Origin: Paenibacillus sp. SZ31
Lineage (GTDB): Bacteria > Bacillota > Bacilli > Paenibacillales > Paenibacillaceae
Length of the DNA: 64,000 nucleotides
Reading direction: 5' to 3'
NCBI RefSeq assembly: GCF_012912005.1
Contig: NZ_JABBEA010000020.1
Span: forward strand, 1 to 64,000
Under the pieces are notes generated by a model, which saw only the letters and a program-made list of their open reading frames with translations, ran no database searches and was not told the DNA's origin. Position numbers and translations under genes: made by a program. Of this stretch, positions 45,643 through 53,742 are shown piece after piece. Position 1 is the stretch's first letter; each line of letters begins with the position of its first letter.

Positions 45643-45695
45643 GAATCAATTTCATGACTCACTAAAAATGGATTAAGGTCTTATGAAATTGATTC
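45643..45695. repeat. Perfect 13-base inverted repeat after the binding-protein stop
   Basis: GAATCAATTTCAT (45643-45655) and ATGAAATTGATTC (45683-45695) are exact reverse complements with a 27-base loop. It begins two bases beyond the stop codon and precedes the terminator proper. It may stabilise the 3' end or bind a regulator; role unknown. Confidence 0.5.
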
Positions 45696-45697
45696 AC

Positions 45698-46696
45698 TTA
45701 TGGAGTCATTTTTTCCAAGAGATCATCGATTTTCATGGAATTTGCTGTAATCGCACCTGATTGCCAATGTGATCTTTCCATAATGTACACCTGATTATTT
45801 TTAACCGCCGGAAGCGATTGCCACAACTTGCTGTCGAGTACCTTCAAGGCTTCCTTGTTCTCTGGAGATGACCATTCCCCATTGGAAGGGAAAATAATAA
45901 GGTGATCCGCATCAAGCTGCGGAATTGCTTCTTCTGACAGGATCTCCTGGTAGTCCTCCATTTTACTTACCAGTGGATGAGGTGTCAGACCTAACTCTGA
46001 ATAGATAAATCCGGTGTAGCGATTTTTGATGCCGAACAACGCCAGCGTGTTATCGTTAACATTCAACCGGACAACCGCAACAGTCTCGTCCCCGACCGCT
46101 TCCTGCAACTTCGACTTGGCATCCGCAATTTTAGCCTCAAATGCCTTCGAAACTTCTTCACCCTTATCCGGTTTACCTACAACATCGGCAATGGCTGTCA
46201 AGACTTGATTGGAATCCTGCAGAATGCCTTCAGGTAGACGATACGTCGGTGCTACCTTGGAATACATCTCATATTTCTCCGCATCCACTACACCATCCAC
46301 AATAATGAGATCCGGATCATATTCCAACAAAGCTTCAATACTTCCTGTTATATCAAATTGCGGAACGTCCAGTTTTAAATACTCCTGCACACCCCACAAA
46401 GGATGATACCACTGCACTACAGGTGTAATATCGAGCGCCTTCAGATAATCTTCTACATATATTCCAGCAATCCGCTGTGGTTGAACCGGAATCGTCACAT
46501 CTCCAAATTCATCCTGTACAACCCGTGTAGCAGGCTCTGTCTCGGTTTCAGTAGTATTTTCTCCAGAAGCTGCACTTTCAGTTGCAGGAGTCTGTTCCGC
46601 ATTCGTTGCGGTATTTGTACTACATCCTGAAATAACTAGACCCATGAGCAGTAATGTAATCGCCCACCCTTTGAAACCTTTAATAAAACCTACCAT
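45698..46696 (-). CDS. Iron-siderophore ABC transporter binding lipoprotein
   Basis: About 332 residues. The ATG at 46696 is chosen because AAGGG precedes it and because the longer frame would start inside the promoter region next to the Fur box. Signal peptide and lipobox are TLLLMGLVISGC. The mature part is a class III (TroA/FecB-like) binding protein: FGDVTIPVQPQRIAGIYVED, EALLEYDPDLIIVDG, and ALFGIKNRYTGFIYSELGL. It should capture a ferric siderophore outside the cell. No permease or ATPase gene is adjacent, so it must share a transporter encoded elsewhere. Confidence 0.88.
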   Translation of the reverse strand: MVGFIKGFKGWAITLLLMGLVISGCSTNTATNAEQTPATESAASGENTTETETEPATRVVQDEFGDVTIPVQPQRIAGIYVEDYLKALDITPVVQWYHPLWGVQEYLKLDVPQFDITGSIEALLEYDPDLIIVDGVVDAEKYEMYSKVAPTYRLPEGILQDSNQVLTAIADVVGKPDKGEEVSKAFEAKIADAKSKLQEAVGDETVAVVRLNVNDNTLALFGIKNRYTGFIYSELGLTPHPLVSKMEDYQEILSEEAIPQLDADHLIIFPSNGEWSSPENKEALKVLDSKLWQSLPAVKNNQVYIMERSHWQSGAITANSMKIDDLLEKMTP

Positions 46697-46754
46697 GATA
46701 CCCTTCACCCCTATGTGATCTGTTGATGTAACCATGAGAATGTTTTACATATAA

Positions 46755-46769
46755 TGATTATCATTCTCA
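46755..46769. promoter_or_regulatory. Fur box upstream of the siderophore-binding protein
   Basis: On the minus strand TGAGAATGATAATCA fits the Fur 7-1-7 consensus with two mismatches and extends into a longer GAGAATGATAATCATTAT palindrome. It lies about 60 bases before the chosen start. Confidence 0.8.
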
Positions 46770-46874
46770 TTTATTGCTTAGGTGAATTGTACCTCATGCT
46801 TCAGCCGACTCACAATGTACATTTGATGCTATTTTTTTATACAAACGGAAACAACCCTGTTCGTCCTCCCCCGC

Positions 46875-47249
46875 TTATCGCAGGGGCAATCGACCTTGAC
46901 GATAACTCTCCAATAGCTGATTCACAAAGGAATCTTGCATCACATCCTGTAACAGTGCAGCGCCAATTAAACCCATATCATCACTCACATACCCCGCTAA
47001 CTCAGGTTCGTCGGTGAGAGCTAAGGTCTGTTTGAACGCCTGTTCCCTACCTGCGCGCAGCACCTCTTCTTCAGCCACAGCGGAAGCTTGAACCCATCGT
47101 TCAAAGGATTTCATCCACTCGTCAGCAAATGCAGGGGCATCCCTTTCATCCAGGTAAATTTCCACATCCAATCCTTCGAATGTCTGCTGGGTCAGAATCC
47201 GTCCCTCGTTGAGATCCAACAGTAGCTTCTCCACATCCGTTTTGCTCAT
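46875..47249 (-). CDS. Hypothetical acidic protein
   Basis: A 124-residue soluble protein that I do not recognise. It begins MSKTDVEKLLLDLNEGRI, is mostly helical and acidic, and has no membrane segment. The ribosome binding site GGAGGGGAG is very good. It follows the exonuclease gene by 22 bases and is the last gene of the long minus-strand series. Confidence 0.7.
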   Translation of the reverse strand: MSKTDVEKLLLDLNEGRILTQQTFEGLDVEIYLDERDAPAFADEWMKSFERWVQASAVAEEEVLRAGREQAFKQTLALTDEPELAGYVSDDMGLIGAALLQDVMQDSFVNQLLESYRQGRLPLR

Positions 47250-47271
47250 TGATCTCCCCTCCAGTTCATCA

Positions 47272-47934
47272 TCATGTCAAATACATCTCAGGTATAACAA
47301 AACGCTTCATCATTCGATTAGGATCGGCTGTAAAATGATCCAATTGAAGTTCCTCATATTCGCTAAGGATACTTTCAAAGATACCAGCGATCACACCACA
47401 ATCTGCCAAAGCATTGTGCCTGTGAATTCCATCTGTATTCAGATCATAATACCGAATTAGAAAATCTGTAGAAACGACCTCGTTAATCTCAGGATGAATG
47501 TAAGTAAACATCGCTTTTGTATCCAACACCGGGTTGGTCAACATCGGGAGACCATATTCATCACAATGCCGCTTCAAGATGGGCAGGTCATACTCATATC
47601 CGGCTTGTGTCACAAGAACGTTATCCCCAATGAACTCCAGAAAGGTCTGAAATGCTTCTACGAACGAAGGAGCCTCCAACATATCCTCATTCGAAATGCC
47701 TGTTAATTTCGCCACAGGTTCTGGTATAGGTTTGTTCGCGCGTGTAAGTGAAGAAAATGTTGTATTACATTGTTGTCCTCTTTGGTAATGCATCGCACCA
47801 AATTGTGTCACACTCTCCACCACAGGATTAATGCCCGTACCCTCGAGATCAAATATACAGTACATTCTATCCTGTAATGAAGATACGCTTAGATTTTCAA
47901 TAAAGTATGTATCAGGCAACAGCGTAATTTTCAT
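47272..47934 (-). CDS. DnaQ-like 3'-5' exonuclease
   Basis: A 220-residue DEDDh exonuclease of the KapD/DnaQ-like type. Motif I is CIFDLEGTGINP (DxE), motif II VTQAGYEYDLPIL with the second Asp region, and motif III HNALADCGVIAGIF with the His and Asp. It probably trims RNA or DNA 3' ends. It has an N-terminal extension of about 22 residues before the Exo I strand; an ATG there with a weak AGGAT site is an alternative start. Confidence 0.8.
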   Translation of the reverse strand: MKITLLPDTYFIENLSVSSLQDRMYCIFDLEGTGINPVVESVTQFGAMHYQRGQQCNTTFSSLTRANKPIPEPVAKLTGISNEDMLEAPSFVEAFQTFLEFIGDNVLVTQAGYEYDLPILKRHCDEYGLPMLTNPVLDTKAMFTYIHPEINEVVSTDFLIRYYDLNTDGIHRHNALADCGVIAGIFESILSEYEELQLDHFTADPNRMMKRFVIPEMYLT

Positions 47935-47995
47935 CTGTCCGACTCACTCCTCTCCAATCTCATCCTGGCTAATGCCTGTCTCATATACAGTTCTG

Positions 47996-48574
47996 TTACT
48001 CCCACAATCGAGTGACCTGAACCAACTTGTGCGTTCCGTCAAAATCTAACTTGTAGATGTCCGGCATTGAAGTACTCTCCCAGAAGTCATACCCGTACGA
48101 AGCGTCATAGTGTTGAAAAATAAGCGTCATCACGTCTCCATGTGTTCCGATGACTACCTTCTGACCCGTATGTTTATCCAGAATTCTCTCGATCACTGCT
48201 ACTGCTCTTAAGCGAGCCTGTTCACCAGACTCTCCTCCAGGATACGCATACGTAGGATCACAGTACAACCGCTGCTTGGCTTCACGAAAATGATCATGCC
48301 TCACATCCGAACTCGATAACTGGCGTTCACGCAGATCTTCCTCCGTCACCACAATTCCACCTGACTGATCTGCCAGAATCTGAATCGTATCCACCGCCCG
48401 TCTGTATGGACTGGAATAGAAAAGTTGAATCTGCTCCCCATGGAGCAGACTGGCAACCGTTCTCGCATCCTGATGACCTTGTTCTGTCAGCCCACGCTCG
48501 CGCTCCTGTCCTTCAACATATCGAGACTCCGCATGTCTAACAAAATACAATACCGTGCTGGACTCGCTCATCAT
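47996..48574 (-). CDS. Histidine phosphatase family protein
   Basis: A 192-residue branch-1 histidine phosphatase (phosphoglycerate-mutase fold). The catalytic motif is FVRHAESRYVEG with ERGLTEQGHQDA, the acid/base Glu lies near DLRERQL, and the second His in VIGTHGDVMTL. Its start overlaps the methyltransferase stop by four bases (ATGA), so it is co-translated. Substrate unknown. Confidence 0.85.
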   Translation of the reverse strand: MMSESSTVLYFVRHAESRYVEGQERERGLTEQGHQDARTVASLLHGEQIQLFYSSPYRRAVDTIQILADQSGGIVVTEEDLRERQLSSSDVRHDHFREAKQRLYCDPTYAYPGGESGEQARLRAVAVIERILDKHTGQKVVIGTHGDVMTLIFQHYDASYGYDFWESTSMPDIYKLDFDGTHKLVQVTRLWE

Positions 48575-50793
48575 CCGTCCGCCAACCCTTTCTTCTTCTC
48601 AATGACGATCAGGCAGGTGCTGTCTGGCAAAGGCGCAAGCTCGCCATCTTCGTTCATGAAGATCACTCGTTCTCCGAGTGCTTCTGTGTACCCCTCCTGA
48701 AGAAAATGTTCGAAGGTGATAATCTCGGCTTGTTCGCCTAGCGCTTCTCGAATACAGTTCTCATAGGCAGTTGGCGTAAATATACCGAACTGTTCCTGAA
48801 TCTCATGTACATATGCCTCTTCGCCCCACGTATACGTATAGAGAAATTCCATCGCATCGTTAATCGGCAGTACAACCTCGTTGTCTGAGACCCGCTCATA
48901 TTCAATTGCACGTCCCTGAAAATCTTCTGCATACCGCTCCAGCCAGCGCATCCCATCAGCTTCCAGGAAACGAATCCGGCGCTTCTGTGCTTCCGGTTCA
49001 CTCATGATGCCATCCCGAATCAGAATTCTTCCGCCAGGTGACAGCACACGGAATGAACTTCTCAGCGCTGCCGCGACTGTGTCGGAATTAAATTTTCGGC
49101 CATCAAGTTCAATATATGAATATAATTCATGCAGAATGGATGAAAAAATAACCGTATCCACGGTGCCTGGCTGCACATATTGCTCCAGTTGCAGGGCATC
49201 GCCCTTCATGACTTGCCATCTGTGTCCCTCGCGCTGTTTTTTGCGCTCCAGCGCTTCAATGACATTGGCTGAGATATCGATACCGATTGGCTCCACTTCC
49301 GGTTTTTCCTGCTCAATCAGATCCAGCAGAATTCCTCCACCTGGACCAATATCCAGTACCCGTTTACCAACGATATAGTCCAGCAGCACTTTTTTGTAAT
49401 CACCGGAACTGTTCATATCGGACAAATACGTCTCTTCGTTATGGAACCGATCATAGGCATCCCGGCGCAACCCGAACAGATCGAATAAAAGCAGCACAGC
49501 CTTCTCATATAACGGCGACTTTTCCGCTTCAATACAGAAAGCGATCAATTTCTCCGCCGCTGGGGAAAATTCAAAGGTCACGAATAATGTATCCGGCAGA
49601 TTCGTATGACGTTCAATCCGATGGGTTAGATGAGGATAAACGATCTGCTCCCCTGACGCAATCTGTTCCCATGAATACTGTTCCAAATATTTTTCAATCA
49701 TTCGTTTCTTGTAAATATTCAGCTTCTTGACGCCTTTATAGTCGTAATACATCGTATTCATCAATGGTTCGAAGCTAATATGGCGGACTATATCGGATTG
49801 ACTCTCCAAAAATGTTGGATTCATACTTTCGCTGCGAAGCGTCAGAAGGAACACTTTCACCATCTCCTGCAACGAAAAATCCTGCATGGCCGACTCCACG
49901 TACCACAGAGTACGATGCGCCAGCGGAGCCAGAATTGGTTCCACATCCATTTCCGTTTGAAGTTTGGCATAAGCCTCGTCCATAGCTTCTCCTTGCCGTA
50001 TGGATGAACTTCTTAAACGGGATAACCGTTCCTTCACGCTCCAGTCCTCATGATCCGGTCCGGCGATAATCCAGCCTACAATTCGCTGTACCTCAGCACA
50101 AACCTGATTCCATAGCGCTGGATCAACACCTGCAATAATGCACTCATTTAATGCCATCAGTATGGTGTGCAGTTCATCTGTAGTTAGCCATCCTTTGACG
50201 ATCAAGGCGTGAAGCGGCGCATTCTCGGCAAATGGAATCTCGCCGCGTATGTATTGGCCGATAAGTCCATGCGTAGCAATTAGCGTACGAATAATCTCAT
50301 GCCTTGGTGTGTGTGAAGGCGGCGCAGTATGCTCGCTTATATCTGCATTCTTACTTAGAGCAGCACTCGTAGAACCAAGTTGAGTTATACTCGCCTCCTT
50401 GCTTTTACCGATTTCGTTATCCAGCTGGTCTGCCCCTGCGTATAGATCATATAACTGGGCTGACCCCACATTGTGCACAAACAGGTTAACGCCCTGCTTT
50501 TGCCATATTCGCCGCTGCTCCCGTGATCCGGCCTTCGCCGTCTCTGACCAGATTAATACGTCCTCCAGAATTTCTCGCACCCAAAAAGAAACCTGAAGTT
50601 TCTCCAGCACGTGCAGTGTATGCTCAGTGTAATCCAACACCGGATTCGTACCCTCAAGTTCGGCAATGGAATGAATGCGTTCGAGGTTAATATGGGGCTT
50701 CTCCGCCGCTGCCAGCAGTTGCAGCCATTGCTGCTGGGCTTCCGGCATGTTACCTGACTTATATGATTGTATGGCCTTTAATGAATGCAGCAT
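48571..50793 (-). CDS. Large protein with C-terminal SAM methyltransferase domain
   Basis: A 740-residue protein. The C-terminal class I methyltransferase domain (about 460-600) has motif I VLDIGPGGGILLDL, a motif II acid in PIGIDIS, and TVIFSSILHELYSY after the SAM fold. The first 440 residues are a mainly helical region of unknown family beginning MLHSLKAIQSYKSGNMPEAQQQW, which looks TPR-like at its very start. No membrane segment. Following genes are a phosphatase and an exonuclease, and the preceding one a kinase-like phosphotransferase; together they suggest a small-molecule or nucleotide modification pathway, but the substrate is open. Confidence 0.75.
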   Translation of the reverse strand: MLHSLKAIQSYKSGNMPEAQQQWLQLLAAAEKPHINLERIHSIAELEGTNPVLDYTEHTLHVLEKLQVSFWVREILEDVLIWSETAKAGSREQRRIWQKQGVNLFVHNVGSAQLYDLYAGADQLDNEIGKSKEASITQLGSTSAALSKNADISEHTAPPSHTPRHEIIRTLIATHGLIGQYIRGEIPFAENAPLHALIVKGWLTTDELHTILMALNECIIAGVDPALWNQVCAEVQRIVGWIIAGPDHEDWSVKERLSRLRSSSIRQGEAMDEAYAKLQTEMDVEPILAPLAHRTLWYVESAMQDFSLQEMVKVFLLTLRSESMNPTFLESQSDIVRHISFEPLMNTMYYDYKGVKKLNIYKKRMIEKYLEQYSWEQIASGEQIVYPHLTHRIERHTNLPDTLFVTFEFSPAAEKLIAFCIEAEKSPLYEKAVLLLFDLFGLRRDAYDRFHNEETYLSDMNSSGDYKKVLLDYIVGKRVLDIGPGGGILLDLIEQEKPEVEPIGIDISANVIEALERKKQREGHRWQVMKGDALQLEQYVQPGTVDTVIFSSILHELYSYIELDGRKFNSDTVAAALRSSFRVLSPGGRILIRDGIMSEPEAQKRRIRFLEADGMRWLERYAEDFQGRAIEYERVSDNEVVLPINDAMEFLYTYTWGEEAYVHEIQEQFGIFTPTAYENCIREALGEQAEIITFEHFLQEGYTEALGERVIFMNEDGELAPLPDSTCLIVIEKKKGLADG

Positions 50794-50823
50794 GAATTCG
50801 TCCCCTCTCTTTCTCTACCCTTT

Positions 50824-51657
50824 TTATATAATATAGTTAGATTCGTCTAGCCGACGAAGTATTTCCTGAACAAACTTGAGCAGCTGTTCCGCCTCTTGAG
50901 CAGGCAGATCCTCGTCAAGACGCGCTGCAGCAACTGGCAGCATCCAGGATTCAACCGTTTCCCGGGAAATCCCGGAAAGATGTATATAGTGATTAATGTA
51001 ATATTCGACCAGTGATTCACGAGCCATTTCAAAACCCATTCGTATCGCAGGCTCCGTATCTTCCGGCAAAGTGCCGCTCATTAATATTACCCAACTTCGA
51101 GCCACATCACCCGCAGGATCACCCGACATGCCAGTCATCCAATCGATGACCCAGTATTGATCGCCAGCTTCACTCAGCATCACGTTATCGGGGTGAAAAT
51201 CGCCATGACAGATCTGCTGTTGATCAGGCAGTGTTGTTAAGTAAGAAAGTATTCGTGCTTTATCATTCTCCGACAATAATTGGACATTGCGGATCGCTCC
51301 CGATAAAATCTGTTTCTGAGAGTGAAGTGTTGCTTCATCATCTCTCTTGCAATGAAGTCTGTAATGGCACTCGGCCATTTTGGATGAGAGCTGCTCTAGT
51401 AACTCCGGTTGCTGAATGATAAGTGATAACAGGGTAATCCCCTGGATTCGCTCAAAAACAATGCCAGCACGCGAAGTAGTATGTTCTATCAAGGATACTG
51501 CCTGTGGGACGGGGAGTCCTTTTTTGAATGCCAACTCACTTATTCTAAATTCATTCTGGACGGCTTCGATTGGAAAATCCATTCGATATAACTTCATAAT
51601 GTGCTCGTTCGAATACGCATAGATTTCCGCAGTTCTTCCCTGACCAATTCGCTCCAT
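50824..51657 (-). CDS. Aminoglycoside phosphotransferase-like kinase
   Basis: About 277 residues from an ATG near GGAGGG; the frame extends nine codons upstream. The protein-kinase-like APH fold is shown by an N-terminal glycine-rich region (ERIGQGRTAEIYAY), HGDFHPDNVML with the catalytic Asp, and WVIDWMTGMSGDPAGDVAR with the metal Asp. It phosphorylates a small metabolite or an antibiotic; in this setting a metabolite is more likely. Confidence 0.82.
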   Translation of the reverse strand: MERIGQGRTAEIYAYSNEHIMKLYRMDFPIEAVQNEFRISELAFKKGLPVPQAVSLIEHTTSRAGIVFERIQGITLLSLIIQQPELLEQLSSKMAECHYRLHCKRDDEATLHSQKQILSGAIRNVQLLSENDKARILSYLTTLPDQQQICHGDFHPDNVMLSEAGDQYWVIDWMTGMSGDPAGDVARSWVILMSGTLPEDTEPAIRMGFEMARESLVEYYINHYIHLSGISRETVESWMLPVAAARLDEDLPAQEAEQLLKFVQEILRRLDESNYII

Positions 51658-51670
51658 ACCTACCCTCCAT

Positions 51671-52261
51671 TTACTTAAACTCACTGCCTCTGACTTTGGA
51701 GAAAACCATACAATCGACCAGCGTACCTGTGCTGTCCCGCCGCATCTTGCGCAGTATTCCTTCCAGCGTATAACCCGCTCGTTCGGCTACTTTGGCACTT
51801 CGTACATTCCTGGCATCACAGCGGATCTCCAGCCGGTTAGCCTCCAGATGCGTAATGGCAAATTGCTCAATGCCTCTCACCGCTTCCGTCATCAAACCCT
51901 CACCAGCTCGCGATGTTCGAATCCAGTAACCGATCTCAAAACAGCGTGCATTCCAGTCAATGCGATGTAGCCCGCTGCTGCCTACGAATTCATCCGTATG
52001 TCTATCACGCAAATGTAACATCATGTCGGTACGCTCCAGATATTGCAGTCTTGCTTTGCGAACAGTCACTTCGGACTCTTCCAATGACGGGATCTTCTCG
52101 GCAAAAGGCAACCACAACCGCAGTTGTTCCGCACTTTCACGGACCGCTTCATTCACAGCCTTGCCATCTCCCCACTGCGGGGCACGAATCATGAGACGTT
52201 CTGTGTAGAAGCTCTCGGGAATCGTTAGCATGATCGGATTTAATGAAGACGATTCTGTCAT
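51671..52261 (-). CDS. GNAT acetyltransferase, RimJ/RimL type
   Basis: A 196-residue N-acetyltransferase. The RimJ/L-like pattern includes SFYTERLMIRAPQWGDG at the start, IGYWIRTSRAGEGLMTEAVRGIEQ (acetyl-CoA loop) and RIDWNARCFEIGYW. It would transfer acetyl from acetyl-CoA to a protein N terminus or a small amine. It is spaced 8 bases after the RidA gene, in the same operon. Confidence 0.85.
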   Translation of the reverse strand: MTESSSLNPIMLTIPESFYTERLMIRAPQWGDGKAVNEAVRESAEQLRLWLPFAEKIPSLEESEVTVRKARLQYLERTDMMLHLRDRHTDEFVGSSGLHRIDWNARCFEIGYWIRTSRAGEGLMTEAVRGIEQFAITHLEANRLEIRCDARNVRSAKVAERAGYTLEGILRKMRRDSTGTLVDCMVFSKVRGSEFK

Positions 52262-52269
52262 CGTTATAC

Positions 52270-52716
52270 CTACTCCTCCACTTGAAAAATAGAATCAATG
52301 ATCAGCGGCAAATTATCCCTCACAGATACGGCACCGAATACCGAACGGGCGTGTACCCCCTGATCCCCAAATACCTCCATCATCAGATCCGAGAATCCAT
52401 TCAGCACTTTATGATGCTCCTGATACGAAGCAGACGCATTAATGAAGCCCTGCACTTTAACCACTCTCTTCACCCGATCCAGTGAACCCAGCACGTCTCG
52501 AACGACAGCGAGCACCTCCAGTCCAGCATTTCGGGCAAAATCATATCCCTGCTCTGTTGTGAAGTCTGATCCCAGTTTGCCACGTTCAGAGGTATCAGGT
52601 CCTTTCCCGGATACGTACATGATTCCATTGACAATAACGGCATTGGCATATTTTGCTGCGGGGGCACTGGCCTGTGGTAAAATGATCCCCAGTTCATTCA
52701 ATCTTGCTTCAATCAT
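52270..52716 (-). CDS. RidA family protein
   Basis: A 148-residue YjgF/YER057c/UK114-type protein. RidA enzymes hydrolyse reactive enamine/imine intermediates from PLP enzymes. Visible motifs are ANAVIVNGIMYVSGKGP, GLEVLAVVRDVLGSLDRVKRVVKVQGF and a final VRDNLPLIIDSIFQVEE. The usual catalytic Arg of RidA (in CxARS) is in the HARSVFGAVSV segment. Its ATG overlaps the AraC regulator stop, so it is translated in coupling with it. Confidence 0.85.
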   Translation of the reverse strand: MIEARLNELGIILPQASAPAAKYANAVIVNGIMYVSGKGPDTSERGKLGSDFTTEQGYDFARNAGLEVLAVVRDVLGSLDRVKRVVKVQGFINASASYQEHHKVLNGFSDLMMEVFGDQGVHARSVFGAVSVRDNLPLIIDSIFQVEE

Positions 52717-53615
52717 CGTATATTCTCTCCCTCTTTTACGGTCCTCACAGAACCCGATTCCTTGTATTCCTGTCGGTAGACTCTTGGTGATACCTGAACG
52801 GTACGTTTGAACATCTTGCCAAAATGAGAGAAGTTACTGAACCCCGCAAGCCAGGCGATGTCTGTAATGGATTCTTCACTTTCTCGCAGTAAACGCTGTG
52901 CTTCCTTCACCCGTAACAGATTCAGATAATCACTGAAGGTAAAGCCCGTCGTTTGTTTGAACAATCGACTCAGGTAATGCGGACTAATGCGAAACATACC
53001 CCCCACCTCCGGTAGTGTCAGTGGTTTCTGATAGTTCTCATTCAGGTAACGTACGACGGCCTGTGTCTTGGGATGAAGAACCGGCTCACGATCATCGGAG
53101 CATAACCGGCCAACATCCTGATTTCGATAGGCATGCAGCAACAATTCAATAGCCCGGTGACGAAGCAACAGGTTGCTTCCGGGTTGGGGACGAAGCATTT
53201 CATCCACCATCTCGCTAACCATCCGCTCCAAAACCTCCGTGACCTGTGAAGGAAATCTTACAATGGGAATCTCCCAACAGAAGGGTTCCTTCAAGCCTTC
53301 AACTAACTCCGCGGAAATAGCTATGGCTGCAAAAAGCTCAGGCTTCAAATACAGCACCATTCGTTCATGGTCGGGCATACCGCTCTCCAATGTCTTGTGA
53401 ACCGTATTGCGGTCAACAAACACCAGATCGCCAGCCTTGACCCGATAAGTCCGGTCCTTGATGAAATAAATACGCTCGCCAGACAACAGATAATACAACT
53501 CATAATGATCATGCAGGTGGTCATCCGTCATCGAGAAATACCCAATGCGACGATCATATTCGATGTGCAGCAAATCCGTGGGATCATGAAAATCTGCACG
53601 AAAAGGTTCTGTCAT
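52713..53615 (-). CDS. AraC-family transcriptional regulator
   Basis: About 300 residues. The start at 53615 is preceded by AGAGGGAG; the frame extends seven codons upstream. An N-terminal cupin-like domain (HDHYELYYLLSGERIYFI, GDLVFVDRNTVHK) senses a ligand, probably a sugar or derived compound. The C-terminal HTH pair is NYQKPLTLPEVGGMFRISPH and SITDIAWLAGFSNFSHFGKMFK. It is divergent from the Gfo/Idh oxidoreductase gene, whose upstream region holds a direct repeat that may be its operator. Confidence 0.87.
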   Translation of the reverse strand: MTEPFRADFHDPTDLLHIEYDRRIGYFSMTDDHLHDHYELYYLLSGERIYFIKDRTYRVKAGDLVFVDRNTVHKTLESGMPDHERMVLYLKPELFAAIAISAELVEGLKEPFCWEIPIVRFPSQVTEVLERMVSEMVDEMLRPQPGSNLLLRHRAIELLLHAYRNQDVGRLCSDDREPVLHPKTQAVVRYLNENYQKPLTLPEVGGMFRISPHYLSRLFKQTTGFTFSDYLNLLRVKEAQRLLRESEESITDIAWLAGFSNFSHFGKMFKRTVQVSPRVYRQEYKESGSVRTVKEGENIR

Positions 53616-53651
53616 GTCTCCCTCTCTCCTTTCCATAAATTATAGCAAAAT

Positions 53652-53713
53652 ATGCGGCATTTGAAAGCGGTTACGCATAAAATGCGGCGAAAGAAGTACT
53701 CCCTTGTTATAGT
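53652..53713 (+). promoter_or_regulatory. Divergent control region with cre-like site and ATGCGGC repeats
   Basis: TGAAAGCGGTTACG (53662-53675) matches 13 of 14 positions of the CcpA cre consensus TGWAANCGNTNWCA. The heptamer ATGCGGC occurs at 53652-53658 and 53682-53688, 30 bases apart (about three helical turns) on the same strand, as expected for AraC-family operators. A TATAGT at 53708-53713 may be the -10 for the Gfo/Idh gene, without a good -35, in keeping with activator dependence. Confidence 0.5.
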
Positions 53714-53742
53714 CTAGAGCTATATTCAAGGAGGCGATAGAC

